A DNA stretch of 64,000 nucleotides from Agarophyton chilense (Eukaryota > Rhodophyta > Florideophyceae > Gracilariales > Gracilariaceae). Made by a program: the position numbers and the translations under genes. Shown here in pieces: positions 10,439 through 22,139 of this stretch (its first letter is position 1; each line of letters begins with the position of its first letter). The stretch is taken from contig JARGXX010000086.1 in assembly GCA_030374765.1 (NCBI GenBank), forward strand, positions 806,001 to 870,000. The letters run 5' to 3'. The notes below the pieces were generated by a model. It worked only from the letters and a program-made list of their open reading frames with translations, made no database searches and had not been told where the DNA came from.

Positions 10439-10952
10439 TGTTGTTGAAAGATCTCTAGTCGCCATGAGTCTGATCTTACGAGGAAAGGTGTAGTGAGAGA
10501 GACGCCTGTCATGGTGGGTAGATGAAGAATAGACAGATGCGGCACAACCCGGAGAATAGAAATTCTCGAATAAGGTTTTCTAAATGGTGAGAAGAGGTTG
10601 CGTTCATCAATATACGCCGTCAAGTTCTTCCTTTTTCTCTTCCTCTTCGTTCATCCGTATGATACCTGTTTTCTGCTCTGTATAAATGCACTTTTGCTTG
10701 CTGTCCGCACCCGTTCACGTTCTGCTTCCTATTGCCTGTGAGTTGCCCCTGGGGTTCCCTCACCTTGCATTCTCCCCGCTTGCATTGCAGCTCTCGTGCT
10801 CTAAACTTCTTGCATTTAACACTCCCTTGCTCTTGTCTGTTTGCACTACCAGTTTCGGATTGCGGTTGCATTCGCTTGTGGTCATTTCAGAAGTCCTTTC
10901 AGCTCGTTGTCACTGTGGTACTGTGTCATCCCGATACTATTCGTCTGATACA
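10439..10952 (-). repeat. Left (3') LTR of the copia element
   Basis: Matches 36153-36598 plus 39426-39504 over its length. Plus-strand ends are TGTTG and CTGATACA. CCCCCAGT at 10954-10961, i.e. ACTGGGGG on the element strand, borders it as the polypurine tract. TATAAAT at 10681-10687 lies on the plus strand, opposite to the element's own direction, and is kept in the other LTR at 36402-36408. Confidence 0.8.
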
Positions 10953-11078
10953 ACCCCCAGTCACTTTGATAACGTTCTTATCTGCGATGAAACGATCAAA
11001 GGGACTATCAAGCTATGTACCACACGGTGAAGTGGTTGGAAGAACTTCATCCTTTACCTAGTGGCCATATTAGCGGCG

Positions 11079-11541
11079 TCATGCCCAAGTGCGTCTATCC
11101 AATTCAAAGCCGGTATGGATATCAGTAGTCCAAATCCCTGAGGGAGCAATTTCATTCAAGGTCCTATACATCGCCAAGTTGCGTTTCGTTAGGGAGTCAG
11201 CGATATTTTCGCTCCCGGACACACAGAGTAGCACGTCCCAATCTTGACTTTCAAAGCTGTTGCATATACGCTAAACAGTTTGGGGTAGACGATATTCCCT
11301 ACCTTCGTGCAACGACGTGATGGTGTCTTACAGTCCTCTGGAATCGACGTGCAGCACGTGCTTCAGTAGGCTCTCGGTGTCCAGGGACCGCATTGAGCTC
11401 CGCAGATGAAAACTTGCGGTCGTCGGAGTCTACACAGGCGAGTATCTCTGCGCCATACAATAAGTGGCTGATGCGTCGTTACTTGTGGCTGGACCATTCG
11501 AGAATGTGGTGACTAGGAGGTGCCTCTGTCGTTGGGAAGCA
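11079..11541 (-). pseudogene. Copia RNase H, distal end
   Basis: Minus-strand reading gives VSGSENIADSLTKRNLAMYR, the motif near the end of copia RNase H where the polypeptide contains xxADxLTK, and ends RRTWA then TGA at 11079. Upstream of this the frames shift at least twice. It continues the RNase H at 11988-12286, from which it is separated by a solo LTR. Confidence 0.7.
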
Positions 11542-11987
11542 TGTAACGCAATGACTGTTGTGTCAGCGTACGGGTCTCGACCGGTGGTAGCGTGGTAGAG
11601 CGGGTCCTAAGGTTCGAATCCTTGACGGCCGCACTCTCAGAGTACTTGGTGCAATGGGCTGGCGTTTACTGCGTAGTCCTACAGGTTGGAGCTACGGAAA
11701 CGATGGCTTGAAGACCAAAGAGTGGAACTAATATACCAAAGGGGATTATTTAGTATCCTAACGGTGCCTACCGTACTCTAAGGGAGAAGCGTCACTCGAG
11801 CCAAGTAAATAGTACTGGCGAGGCGCTGGGATCTCCCTGGCACTGTGGTGTTATTCTATTACTCTACTTAAATTAAAACAATAATCTACATGAGTCCACC
11901 TAATGTCGATCCGTACACGTGTCATCGGCGAGATCCTTCAGGGCCCGGCGCCTTGCAGGGACCAACCGTTATCATCGCTCCTTCACA
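11542..11987 (-). repeat. Solo LTR of the gypsy-2 family (LTR-B) inserted in copia RNase H
   Basis: 446 bp, the reverse complement of the LTRs at 22140-22585 and 30594-31038, from TGTGAAGGAG to GCGTTACA. Flanks are AAGCA (11537-11541) and ATGCA (11988-11992), a 4/5 match. Copia coding sequence resumes on both sides. No internal gypsy sequence remains, as expected for LTR-LTR recombination. Confidence 0.85.
11577..11633 (+). other. tRNA-like segment with Pol III B box in LTR-B (antisense to the LTR)
   Basis: GGTTCGAATCC at 11611-11621 is a perfect B box. It closes a plausible 5-bp T stem (TAAGG/CCTTG) and is preceded by the D-arm-like TAGCGTGGTAGAGCG at 11589-11603. The flanks CGACCGG and ACGGCCG can form most of an acceptor stem. 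The anticodon arm is missing, so it is not a functional tRNA. The same segment is in LTR-B at 22506-22516 (perfect B box, minus strand) and 30960-30970 (one change). Confidence 0.6.
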
Positions 11988-12614
11988 ATGCATAGGCCCG
12001 GAATAAACCCAGTCTGGCCGTAGTAGTTCTGCGCCTTACAGATATTGAAAGACCCATTTGAAAAGGTTTCAAGGTAGGTATCGCGGATCGGCTGTGGTGG
12101 CGGACGGAAGAATACAGCTGGCTGCAGACGACCGAGTTCTTTCAGCATTACGTTGGCTTCGTGTATATTGCAGACCTTGAGCAGGCCGAGTTTCTGTTGA
12201 AGGTACGACGCTGTAAAGGCCGCTTGTCGCAGAATACCTCCTCCCAGCCTTATTAGCTCACCTTTGAGTCCGTGGTAGCCGTCCATCTCCTCCTTGGTTG
12301 CTCGAGATTCAGACTCCTTGCGTTGTGATCAGGTCAGGGGGATCGATGGGATATAGCGTGCGTATTCCTCCATGTTCATCCTGATACTCTCGTTGACGTG
12401 CTGGGGGATTCGACATCCATTGAACAGAATAGTGGTATCAACACATACTTTGCTGATCTTGAACCGCTCTTGCATGAGGACGTTGAAATGATGAATGGCT
12501 AAAGTGGTCCCAGCCAGTAGCAAGTCGTCGGTAAATTTAGGCACAATCAGGATGGTTCGGCCATCAGGACTACGCTTGCTGTAGAGTTGACTGACTCCGA
12601 ACACGCGTTCCAAT
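11988..12614 (-). pseudogene. Copia reverse transcriptase C-terminal part and RNase H start
   Basis: 12329-12613 reads ERVFGVSQLYSKRSPDGRTI, then VPKFTDDLLLAGTTLAIHHF and MQERFKISKV, matching copia reverse transcriptase where the usual YVDDLLLAG is here FTDDLLLAG. 11988-12286 continues with GELIRLGGGILRQAAFTASY in another frame, the start of the RNase H region. The 5' edge of this block is the solo LTR at 12615. Confidence 0.78.
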
Positions 12615-13278
12615 TGTAGTATCCGCTCTAACGGAGAGAGCAGACACCTGCGACAGCGTTCGACTGCCGATGGGTCGCTTGCGGCGAAGGAAAAGGGGTG
12701 GTAGAGCTACAACACCAGCGAGCTGGAAGTGGGATGTAAGGCCACTACTCGCAAGCGAGGGTGAACAGTGCAACTGTAAAATGTTGATGGAACGTAGGTA
12801 CAAGACGGCTCGTGAAGTGGTTGGGGGATGACTATCTATTATAGCTCGTCCGGATCTCCGGTTAAGGAATCCTAAGCGAGGAACAGGATAGTCATGATGC
12901 CCATGTTGCCTCCTTTACTTGGAGTCGGCGCTCACCTCTGGTGCACTATATACTGTGTGCCAGGGTGAGTGCCCAAATAAATATATAAATAATTCCCAGT
13001 GGTCAGCCACTTAGCCAAACCACTGTATGGGTACGGTCCCTAATGGACGTCTAGCTACAAAGGGTAGTAAAACCAGCCACGTGGATCGCCACTACATGCG
13101 CCGTTGCAAGCCACTCCACTCGTGATACCACGTGTTCCAACAATGTACCCTGCCTCCTGGCATCCTACGCGGTGTGTCGCTTCTTATCCTAGCACTGACC
13201 AGGCCACTCAGTAATGAGTTCCAAACGCGCCTTTGCGACAAAGAAACCATCGGAACGCCGAAGTAGTAGAATACTACA
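12615..13278 (-). repeat. Solo LTR of the gypsy-1 family (LTR-A) inserted in copia reverse transcriptase
   Basis: On the minus strand it begins TGTAGTATTC and ends ATACTACA, as do the gypsy-1 LTRs. It shares blocks such as AGAGCGGATACT and the GGAGTCGGCGCTCACC region. Perfect 5-bp duplication CCAAT flanks it (12610-12614 and 13279-13283). At 664 bp it is longer than the 576-578 bp gypsy-1 LTRs and more diverged, so it comes from an older or sister element. Confidence 0.85.
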
Positions 13279-14412
13279 CCAATCCAGCCTCGTTTAGTAG
13301 CCAGATCTCAAACACCTTCTGCCATTGGCGCCCGGTCTCGACGATTCCGTATGGGAGCTTAATAAGGCGCCAGAGTATGAAACTTATCGACAATTAGAGC
13401 ATGTGGCATGCACAAGGGGGTCTGACAAAAACCGTGCGATTGACAGGACCACTTTTTAAGTATGCTCCCTTCACATCGATATTTCCTAATTGGAAGCAAA
13501 AGATTGTTGCCAAGCTAAGTAGTAGACGTATCACGGGAAACTAGGCGGGGGACGAATCTTTCCCGATGTTATCCTTTTCATCATCAAGCTTGCCGTGTAG
13601 CAATAGTCGAGACTTCATACTACGTATCCCGCTAACCTCTTTCTTGGTTTTGTATATAACATGGAAGGTGATGATATTGGCTTTAGCGGGGAAGTCGACC
13701 ACCGGGATGGGGATGTATGCTTCCTTCCAATTCGAGTCGTATTTGCGGCGGAATGCGTCGTCCATCACCCACGCGGGTGCGATCTCAGGCTTGCGGCGGG
13801 AAATTTGGGCATTCCCGATCTCAGCGTGGATATTTTTGACCACATCCTGGAGAGAAGACTTTAAGTCGCCGGAGTGTTCGGTATTGTGGTCAAAAGTGGA
13901 GTCGCCGATGTCACGTGAGGGGTTACCTGTCTTTCCCGATGCGAGGAGTGAGGGGTGGGATGGTGTATCGGTGCATGAAGCAGCGGAGAGGTTCATGCGG
14001 AGTCTGAGGGAAGCAGGAGGAGGTAGGTCGTCTGGGATAGTAGTGGGTGGGTCATCGAATGTGACAATGTCTATAGATCTTGGTGGTGGCTTCGGTAGTG
14101 GTGCGGGAGGGGTGGCGGGTTCCAGGTGGTTGATGTCACCAGGCGTGCCCACTTTGCTGCTCATCAGTGTGGTTGTGAGGTGAACAGAGGGGGCTTATCG
14201 AATGTCTTCTTAATTCACGGCCACAGCGGGGCCACGCAGCGAACGGCGCCACATTACCTAGTCGCGCTGAGCACCCTTCACCTTCCCACGAATATATTCC
14301 TTACGTTGATTATTACTCGTAGTATTAAGGAACAGAAAAACATCGGTACCGGGAGGGAGAAGGCGACTGGGAATAGTACTAGTGTCCCTTGATTTCAGCA
14401 GTGGTTGGATCG
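13279..14412 (-). pseudogene. Copia reverse transcriptase N-terminal part
   Basis: The minus strand carries DDAFRRKYDSNWKEAYIPIP, then FHVIYKTKKEVSGIRSMKSR, then after a stop at 13541 LLLSLATIFCFQLGNIDVKG, AYLKSGPVNRTVFVRPP and RQWQKVFEIWLLNEAG. This is the order of copia reverse transcriptase (W..A...E, K.K..G...+.K.R, QLDVK.A+L, W...+...L). Upstream is a proline-rich linker (PPAPLPKPPPRS) and, at 14258-14407, the integrase C-terminal end joined to 33677 across gypsy-1. Confidence 0.8.
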
Positions 14413-14990
14413 CGTAGTATTCTGCACTGTCAGAATGCCGATGGAACATTTTTTTGGCTTAGTATAATTATCTTCATAAGTGAGTGCAACGGCTAGGATG
14501 AAGTTATGAAGCGACACCCCGCAAATGGTCCATGAGTTGGTATTAAACACGTGGGACCTCGGCCTGCCACGACAACAGCGCATATACTGTAGCGAGTAGC
14601 CAAGCGGCAACCATTATCCCGTACTATAGAGGTGTTACTCAGCTAACCAATTTTATATCTACATATTATTATGTGCGGCGCTCACCCCTGTGCACTGTAC
14701 TTAAGGCACAGAAGGGAGCGCCGACTCCAAAGTAAAGGAGACAACAAAGGGGTTCACAACTCACTTGTCCCTTGTTCAGGATTCTTTAAGTGGGGATCCG
14801 GACAAGCTAAAACAAACAGTTGTCCATTCAATAGTACCAACCACCCTCATTGGCGAGTGGGGCCTTACAACCCCCATTCGAGCTCGCTAGTGTTGTGGTC
14901 TACCACACCTTTCCCTTAGCCGCAAGCACCCCTTCGGCAGTCCCTAACACTGTTGCAGTTGTCTGCTCTCTCCGTAGAGCGGATACTGAA
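14413..14990 (+). repeat. Gypsy-1 5' LTR (LTR-A)
   Basis: 578 bp, nearly the same as 33101-33676 by eye, including the long shared block TTATATCTACATATTATTAT onward. The first base is mutated (CGTAGTAT instead of TGTAGTAT) and the end reads GGATACTGAA instead of GGATACTACA. Confidence 0.9.
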
Positions 14991-14992
14991 AG

Positions 14993-15010
14993 TGGTCTCC
15001 CGACTTAGAA
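14993..15010 (+). promoter_or_regulatory. Primer binding site of gypsy-1
   Basis: TGGTCTCCCGACTTAGAA starts two bases after the LTR and begins with TGG, as expected for pairing with the CCA end of a tRNA. Gypsy-2 has the related TTGTTTTCCCGATTTAGAA at the same distance (22588). The priming tRNA was not identified. Confidence 0.6.
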
Positions 15011-15190
15011 ACACTGTGGTTTGCTACTCCAAATATTTCGCACCTGCAACGTGGAATCGATACCATTCTTCAATTCGAATGGAATACGAACTCGGGAGCG
15101 GTTTCCGATCACGTCCAGCTATTACGGAGTTTCGTAGTTAACTACGCTGTCGTATTCGATTGAAGACCTCAATTATTTTGTCGCCGAACA

Positions 15191-17378
15191 TTGGAATCGT
15201 TCGGAACGCCGAAAAAGAAGACCCAGCCTAGTACTGGTGCCCCGGGTCCTTCAGACTCACTCCCACAACCGAGGCTCGCCTCATCTATAGAAGCCGGAGA
15301 GCGACGATACCATCATGCGATGACGCACTCTCGTTCGGTGACCTATAGACGAGATCTCTCGGATGTACCCATGCCCGTGGAGTTGGCTATTGCACTAACC
15401 ACGCAGACCGATGGTTCCCATAATGAACCTAGAGACCAACAGGTCGTAGCCCTGTTGGAGAAAATGATGTACACGGTCAGCTGCTTAGTCTCAATTTGAA
15501 TCAAATGCCTATCGTGAGCGAATCATTGGAGTGAAATCGCAGATGGCAATCATTACCGAAGAAGTCGAGCGCTTACGCCGAGAACAAAGCTTACTCGCTC
15601 GTCGAGAAGAAAGGGACCCGATGCCCGCGGTTGTGAGAGCCCTGCGAGAGGATTTGAACCATTTAATGGAAAGGCATGGTAATGCTTCGGAGGCTTTACC
15701 GGGCCTGACCGTTGACGAGGGAGAAATCCTTTCTATATTGAACCCTCGTCTGAAACGCCTGGAGGCAGTGGTGAATGCGCAGACTACTGTTATTCTAGTC
15801 GTCAAAGACGAAAATGAAGTCCCTTTGAGGGAAGAGCGATCGAGGAGATCGAATTCAAGACGTCGCAAGAAGCGAAGGTCCAAGCCGGACACGAGCGATG
15901 ATTCATCAGGATCGGGGGATGAGGACTGCAGTTCGGACGAATCTGACTCGCTAAACACGTCCACTGACGATGCTAGTGATGATGATCATCCTAGTTTCCG
16001 TTCTAGGAAGAGGAGCAAGGCTTCTTGGCTATTAAGGAAGAAGGATCCGAAGTACAAGCGTCTCAGGCCACTTTCTTGTACGAATCCGTTGTTTCGGAAA
16101 GTCCAGGACTACAGGTAGTATAGCTTAAAGAAAGGAGGAAAGAAGCGATCGGGTCGCGAAACCGCAAAGGTTAAGGACCACATTAGGCGGTTGAAGATTG
16201 GACTGAATGATCCAGTCTTTGATGGAAAAACGCCCATTCTCAATATCGAGTTCCTTACTCGTTTTGTTGCAGAGGCGGACACCTTTGAAATGAGTGAACC
16301 TCGAGCTTGGGTTTCATTATTACATTTCTTGACGGGTTTTGCGTCCGAGCAGTATCGTTCCGTTTGCGGATCCCTGACCGCTGAAGAAGGAGGTGTGACA
16401 TCCTGGCCGGAGGCAGTACAGTACTTACTGCGCAGCTATGCGACATCGAACGCAATCCGACCGACTATCCTGGATCTTCGCCATGTGACCCAAAAATCTG
16501 GTGAGGAAGAAGCAGAGTACAGCTCGAGGCTTGACCGAATGGACACGCGCTGTGGAAAAGTTCACTCAACGGACGACAAGATTACCATGTTCATCGATGG
16601 ACTCGATCCCAATACCAAATCTCTGGTGGCTCGGTTTCGAGGAAAGCATGAAAGAACCCCATTTCTGGAGATGGTTCAGTTTGTTCTAGCTGAAGGTGGC
16701 GTGGTAAGAGCTCGCGGAGATATGCGGAACAACAAAACTCTTGGGGCATCCAAAGCAGAGGAAAGACACAAACAAGCCGCGAAGTCCACTCGAAAGTTGT
16801 TCCACCTGGAATCTCCAGTTAACTGTCGGGAGTCGTCGTTCGCTAGACACGATAACCAATCGTAACATGATGCTATTCACCTTATGGATTATTGGCACTC
16901 ATCGATGCTTTCAGAGGATCTACCTCAATCAGAATCCCAGGAGAAAGAAGCCCTAATGGTTATGGAGGGCATACGCCCAGTACCCCGTGCTTACATGAAA
17001 CCCCCGGAAGGAGGATTCAAGAATGAAAAACCTGGAGAAGTGGACACACGAATAGCGTCCCGATCACCACCGAGGTTGGTAGCACGGCGTGAAGCGTTAA
17101 TAGGCTGTCTGTGCTATGGACGTCATCATCTCTCTTCAGAATGTACCCTTCCTGCAAAGGATTTAGTTCGCGTCCTCACGAATTACGAGACTCACTCAGA
17201 GGAGGAAAAAACCCGAGTGCCGGTTAGTACGTACTGGAAGGTCAAAAGCTGGCTTAGCTACCATCCTGGACGTCAATATGGAGCTCCAGTGATTCAGAAC
17301 ACTGAAGCACCACAGGCTGTTTCGCAAGTTGGAAGCAACGCCTCAAGGGCGAACGACCCGCCTCAGTCGGGAAACTAA
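15191..17378 (+). pseudogene. Gypsy-1 gag, degenerate
   Basis: Four frames in sequence: 15191-15499, 15531-16118, 16191-16865 and 16884-17378. The second has a coiled-coil-like start (ITEEVERLRREQSLLARREE) followed by a Ser/Asp/Arg-rich stretch. The third holds the capsid-like core (LHFLTGFASEQYRSV, WPEAVQYLLRSYATSNAIRP, MFIDGLDPNTKSL). The fourth contains a zinc-knuckle-like CLCYGRHHLSSEC at 17106-17144. Stops and shifts separate them, so the gene is dead. Confidence 0.72.
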
Positions 17379-17476
17379 GTGAAGGAACCCCTAGGGGGTC
17401 GGCCCTATTACATCGCGTAGAGCCGAACAGGGAGTACTCACCTCCTTTTTCCCGCGCTTGGAAACCCAAGATTCTG

Positions 17477-19868
17477 ATGAAAACTCATCATATTCCGTTG
17501 AGCGGATTGAATCCGTCCCTTGGAAAGCGAGTACAGTTTGACTATGAACTCAAACGTCGTCGGAGACGTTATGTTTGTCCGTGGAAACGGGAAAAATTTA
17601 TTATGGTAATGCAGAGGAGGAACTATAATGTCTATGCCAACCTCAGCTCGGACAAAGATTTATTGACCCGCCGCCTTATAGTTCTTGATACAGGCGCCAG
17701 ACCACAATTTATTCGGATATTTGAACTAGGACCCACCGATCAGGAACAAATTCGTGACGGTCCGTTGCCAGATATCCGAGATGCTAATAGAAATGAAGTG
17801 AGAACACTTGGAACAGTGAAGTTGCTCGTTTGACTCGGACACTTTTTATTGAAGGTAAATTTTAGTGTCTGCAACTCACTGGCCGCACCAGTTGTTCGAG
17901 GATATGATTATTATAACAGAGTTTTCGAAGTAATCCGCCCTCGAAGTCGACTAATCCCGTTAGAAGATGGCTCGACAGTGCCAATAGTGAGAAGACCACT
18001 ACGAAGAGTCCCTTCAGCTGATCCACTTCCACCCTCAATGGAATATTAGTTAGCTCATGGTCTTACATGACCAAAGATTCGTGTGTCGAAACCTACAGTG
18101 TCGAAGGCTCAATCCCAAACTTGGGTACAAGTGATAACACAACGACACGGTCTCGCGGTAATCCAGCCTAATGCTGCGATGTACGAACATCGAGAACCTC
18201 TCGCAGCGAATGGAATCGCCCAAGTTGAACCGGGCAAACCCTTCCAAATACTCATTAGTAACTTCACCGATAATGATTATCATTCACAGAAGAATCGGAT
18301 CGTTGCAGCTGCTCTGCCGCACCCAATAGCAGTAATTCCGACTCATGTCGCAACTACGGAAGTGCTAAAGTTTTCTGAGGTGTCAGACGAATCAACCTGC
18401 GCATATGAAGGTCTCAGAGAGCAGTCGCACCCAACAGAAGAAGAGAAGGAGCCAGGCCAGCTGTTAGAAGAAGTAGCTCTCGAGAATATTCCCGAAAAAT
18501 ATATGGAAAGAATCAAACAAATGTTGAAAAAGTATGTCTCTACATGGACTGGAAAATCAGGAGAGATCTACGCTACAGAACATTATATTGATGTTATTTC
18601 GGGATCTTCTCCCATTTCTCAGCCACCTTACAGAGCAGGACCGCGAGCTCGTCAGATCCAGGAGGACAATGTTGCCAAGATGCTGGAGGAAGTAGTATTA
18701 GAAGCAGCACAATCTGCTTGGGCTTCACCTGTGGTGTTAGTACGAAAACCTGATGGTTGTTTGCGATTCTGTGTCGACTACCGGAAACTCAACGCAGTTA
18801 CGATACAGTATACCTATCCACTGCCTCGCATGGACGAGTGTATAGACAGCTAAGGCAATTCGAACTTGTTCACCACGCTTGACGCCAACACTGGCTATTG
18901 GCAGTTTTCTGTAGCCGAAAAAGATCAGTGCAAGACTGCATTAGTGTCACACGCTGGACTATAACGTTTCAAGCGGATGTCCTTTGGATTTACCAATGCT
19001 CAGGCAGCTTTCCAGCGCGCACTGGCCATATTACTCTCGAAGTATAAATGGAAAACATGTCTAGTCTACTTGGGCGATGTCATTGTTTTCTCTCAAGATA
19101 TGGAAAATCATATGCGACATGTGGAAGAGATCCTCAAAGCCTTGCAGACAGCAGGTATAACTTTGGAGTTAAAGAAATGAGAATGGTTCGAAAAAACTGT
19201 AAAGTATTTGGGCCACATAACTAGGCCTGGTCAGCTTGCACATAATGAAGCTCAGAAAGCGACAGTCCACTAATCGCAACCACCGTCCCCACAGACTCAA
19301 TTGCGATCCTTCCTTGGATTATGGAACGTCTACAGCCGATTCATATCGCGAAACTCGCACATTTAAGCTCCATTGAATGCATAATTGCGTTAAGGACATC
19401 CTGTTAAGCTCGAGGAATTCCGACCCGCCTAATAGGAAGCCTTTAACACTTTGAAGACAAAACTCGTCACAGCACCAATCTTGGCCTTGCCCAAACCTAA
19501 CCTACACTATTCTTTGGACACCGATTCCAGTGAGTATCAGGTAGGGTTTGCCCTTTTTCGGACACATCTGGAAGGTCAGAGGAAACCAATTGGTTACTGG
19601 TCACGAACGCTGAACGCTGCAGAGAAGAATTAGTCCGTATCAGAAAAGGAATGCCTCGCGGTAGTGTGAGCGCTGACTACTTTAAGACCTTATCTTCAGA
19701 GGGAAACGTTTACCATCCATATGGATCATTCGCCCCTATGATGGTTATTATCAATAACAGACCCCTCCGGGGGAATAACACGCTGGCGCTTACGCCTATC
19801 TGAATTTGATTTCGAAGTTAAATATAAGAAGGAACTGGCTAACATACATGCCAACGCTTTATCGATGA
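17477..19868 (+). pseudogene. Gypsy-1 pol: protease, reverse transcriptase, RNase H
   Basis: Protease active site LIVLDTGARPQFI at ~17678-17716. Reverse transcriptase from ~18600 with WASPVVLVRKPDGCLRFCVD, YRKLNAV and LFTTLDANTGYWQF. The catalytic box near 19067 reads YLGD where active enzymes have YxDD, so the second Asp triad member is lost. RNase H follows with ALPKPNLHYSLDTDSSEYQV at 19480-19540. In-frame stops occur at 18853, 18963, 19180, 19273 and others. Confidence 0.82.
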
Positions 19869-20082
19869 CGATCTACCGTGTTTCGCAATGGAGATGAACA
19901 ACGATGAAACGAAACTTGAAGATCAAGAAGATGAAGGCAATTACTCTCAATTGGACCCTATTATGGAAGCCCATGGAACTGAGTCTCTCGATCAACTCGA
20001 GCGTATCTCGGTCACTGAGCTCCTCAATTAACAACTCATAGATAACTTCGGTACAGCGATACGCTCTCGTCTTAACGGGGGG

Positions 20083-22139
20083 TTGGAGTTGCCCTTTTCG
20101 CTCGAATCACGAGGTATATTGCTCAGACATGTCGAGAAGCATGATCAGATCGTGGTTCCGCACGCTTTGAAGAGTCTTGTACCCTACTTGGCCCATTATG
20201 CGAAGCTACCTGGACACCCAGGAGTAACAAGGTTGTTTATGACCCTAAAAACGGACTTCTATTGGCCAACGTCGGCAATGAACTGCCATGCTATGGTAAA
20301 GCTATGCCGTACGTGTGCGATGAATCGCTTGAAACTATATATAAATAGGAAAGAGATGAAACCATTCCCGGCGAAGGCGCCTTTATCATTCGTCAGCATC
20401 GACATACTTGGAGAGCTAATTAGTTCCAACCATAAATATTGCTGCCTACTGGTAATTACGGATCGATTCTCAAAACTTGTACGGACTCTACCGTTGAAGA
20501 GTACGACCGTCTCGGTAATAGGTAAGGATTTCATCAAACACTGGGTGTCTGTGTACGGACCGCCGGAAGTGCTGCTGTCAGATAATGGAAAACAGTTTGT
20601 CGCTAAGTTCTTTCAGAACGTATGCCGAAAATAAGGCATCAGGAACTTGTCTACAAGGACCTACCGTCAACAGTGTAACGGTAAGGTGGAACGCTACAAA
20701 CGTACTTTATTAGCCTCTCTTCGGCATTACATCGCGGATCACCCTAAAGAGTGGGACATGTACACAGACACACTCTGTTATGCGCACAACACGCAAGTGC
20801 ATACGTCTACCAAAGCGGCTCCTTTTGATCTCTCGATATCCCGTAGCCCACCGTCACTACCCATTAGGTTGGATGAAATCGAGGAAGACAAACTGACACC
20901 GGCGAAGAACCATCTGAGGTGGAGAAACGACCTGAGGTTAAGAACAGAGCAGGCGGCTCGAGAATTGGCGAGAACCCAAGCGCGTTAAAAACATAATTCG
21001 GACGCCCGACGTCGAGGACAAGTGTCAGATCTCAGGGTCGGAGGATACATCTTTGTTCGCGGGGAACGGCGTGAGAAGCAAGATGGACCACGTCACGAAT
21101 TGCTACCGGTAGCATCCGGACCTTTCAAGGTAGCGGAGCTCACCAATGTCATGGTAGTCCTGAAGACAGGAGAGGAAATTGAACATTCTTCGCGCGATCG
21201 TGTTGAAACCGCACCAGACAACCCTGATCCCCAGGAAACTGAGAAAAAACGCGCTGTTTATCAGCAGGAACGGGAGCTACACGTCTAATCAGACGATCCG
21301 CCTCCCGTGGCACATGGGGCTGACACGGCTCGTTATATCCCGCTGTGCGGCAGTACAGTGACATTCAATGGCAATTCTCCGAGAAATCTGAATAATCCTC
21401 GTGGCAAGAGCCAGCACTCTGGTACGACCACAGCACATGAGGACAGGAAAGATATTTTTAAAATTGGTCCAATGAGATCCGGTCCAGAAGAACCTGCACA
21501 CACGCCATCACCAGTTCAAGTTGAACCGTTAAGTGGAATACCACCCGCAAAGCGATTGCGCTTGGCAGCCGACCAAAGAGTAGAAGGCGAAGATGAAGCT
21601 AAACCTCCATTGCTGGTGGAAGCACCCCCAGCCGAACCCTCGGTGAAGAAGCCCAGTGCCGCTCAGAACCCTCAGAAGGACAGACAGAACAAGAAACGTG
21701 AATAAAAGCGGACAACCGTAGACCCGACGACTGTGCAGTCAGAAGCGGAGAACGACTCTACAGAGGCACAAAAAGGCCCTCAGCTGTCCCAACAGACTAC
21801 GCAGGTTCAACCTGAAGATATAGGTAGTTCCCAAGGGCCCTCTTGGGAGGTTCAAGGAAATGAAAACGGTGCCATATCCCGTCAGGATTCAACGCGTTTG
21901 TTAGTCAGACGGTATAAACCAGTGAACCAGAACCTCGCGCCATCCGCCGAAACATTGGGAAATGCCCAGGAATACGTTATGGATCGGATCATCGATCACA
22001 ATGAAGACAAAAACACCCACAGACTACTGTATCGTTTCCGTTGGTACGGTTTTCCCCCGGAAGCGGATACGTGAGAGCCTATAACTCTTATTCCGCGCTC
22101 GCAGGTTGTGCGTTATCATCGTCGCATTCGACTACCACT
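20083..22139 (+). pseudogene. Gypsy-1 integrase and chromodomain
   Basis: 20083-20634 has the HHCC zinc site (LAHYAKLPGHPGVTRL, CRTCAMNR) and integrase residues Asp in SFVSIDILGEL and Asp in VLLSDNGKQFV; the Glu is in NGKVERYKRTLL after a stop at 20632. 20647-20988 and 21022-21288 give the C-terminal part. 21307-21705 is a Pro/Ala/Lys-rich linker. From 21970 the frame reads EYVMDRIIDHNEDKN, then RLLYRFRWYGFPPEADT and SQVVRYHRR, a chromodomain. The last codons are cut by gypsy-2; after 31044 the same frame continues as PAEIDTAMMGFLDPILRRDC and stops near 31090. Confidence 0.85.

Noticed and set aside
11577-11633. Functional tRNA gene
   Set aside because: B box and D-arm-like parts are present, but the anticodon arm is missing and the segment lies inside an LTR found three times.
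13566-14183. 205-codon plus-strand frame
   Set aside because: Exact shadow of the copia reverse transcriptase on the minus strand.
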